Shown here: piece after piece, positions 5,351-5,377 of the stretch
Position numbering within the stretch: position 1 is the stretch's first letter
Layout: each line of letters starts with the position of its first letter
Notes under the pieces: model-generated
Told to the model about the DNA's origin: nothing
Database searches by the model: none
Seen by the model: the letters and a program-made list of their open reading frames with translations, nothing else
Position numbers and translations under genes: made by a program
Assembly: GCA_910587755.1 (NCBI GenBank)
Contig: CAJUNZ010000127.1
Location: 1 to 5,377 of the forward strand
DNA length: 5,377 nt
Direction: 5' to 3'
From: an uncultured Acetatifactor sp.
GTDB lineage: Bacteria > Bacillota > Clostridia > Lachnospirales > Lachnospiraceae

Positions 5351-5377
5351 CTTTACGACTTCTTTAAAAGTTTTTTA
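5351..5377 (+). promoter_or_regulatory. 11-bp direct repeats, candidate OmpR-family operator (cut by window end)
   Basis: CTTTACGACTT (5351-5361) is followed directly by CTTTAAAAGTT (5362-5372) and by TTTTA (5373-5377), so a CTTTA/TTTTA core recurs every 11 bp. Tandem half-sites one helical turn apart are the known binding pattern of PhoB/OmpR-family regulators, and such a regulator is encoded just upstream. Its binding here, and control of a gene starting to the right, is inference. The third copy runs off the window. Confidence 0.45.

Noticed and set aside
5343..5377. T-rich end of window as terminator of the regulator gene
   Set aside because: There is no GC-containing stem before the T-run. 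The 11-bp direct repeat explains the pattern better.

Overview
The window looks like a piece of chromosome from a Gram-positive anaerobe of the Clostridia, most likely a Lachnospiraceae-type gut organism. This is inferred from strong GGAGG-type ribosome binding sites, consensus sigma-A promoter hexamers, and protein styles (a KKDVEGL coiled-coil protein, paired ABC exporters, an OmpR-type regulator) that I associate with that group. No taxonomic marker gene is present, so this is not proven.

Layout: (1) 1-96 is a compact promoter region with a near-consensus promoter and a perfect inverted repeat between its -35 and -10 boxes. (2) 112-612 (+) encodes a 166-residue coiled-coil protein of unknown function, built around eight 21-bp repeats that also show a 42-bp higher-order period. 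(3) 613-713 is a short convergent gap. A perfect 12-bp hairpin (701-730) runs into the end of the next gene and probably terminates the ABC operon. (4) 714-4303 (-) is a two-gene operon for a heterodimeric ABC exporter. Each subunit has 598 residues, the genes overlap by ATGA, and a strong Shine-Dalgarno for the second lies inside the end of the first. (5) 4304-4658 is a 355-bp divergent intergenic region with candidate promoters for both sides. (6) 4659-5342 (+) is an OmpR/PhoB-family response regulator. (7) 5343-5377 holds 11-bp direct repeats (CTTTA-type) that look like the operator of an OmpR-family regulator; they are cut by the window end.

How the parts may work together: the ABC pair should export a hydrophobic or peptide-like compound using ATP. 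The divergent regulator is positioned to control it, itself, or genes to the right of the window. No sensor kinase, precursor peptide or modification enzyme is visible, so substrate and signal cannot be named. The repeat coiled-coil gene has its own promoter and seems to be an independent unit. I see no RNA genes, CRISPR array, insertion sequence or phage gene. The least explained items are the coiled-coil repeat gene and the 11-bp repeats at the right edge; neither amounts to a demonstrated new system.
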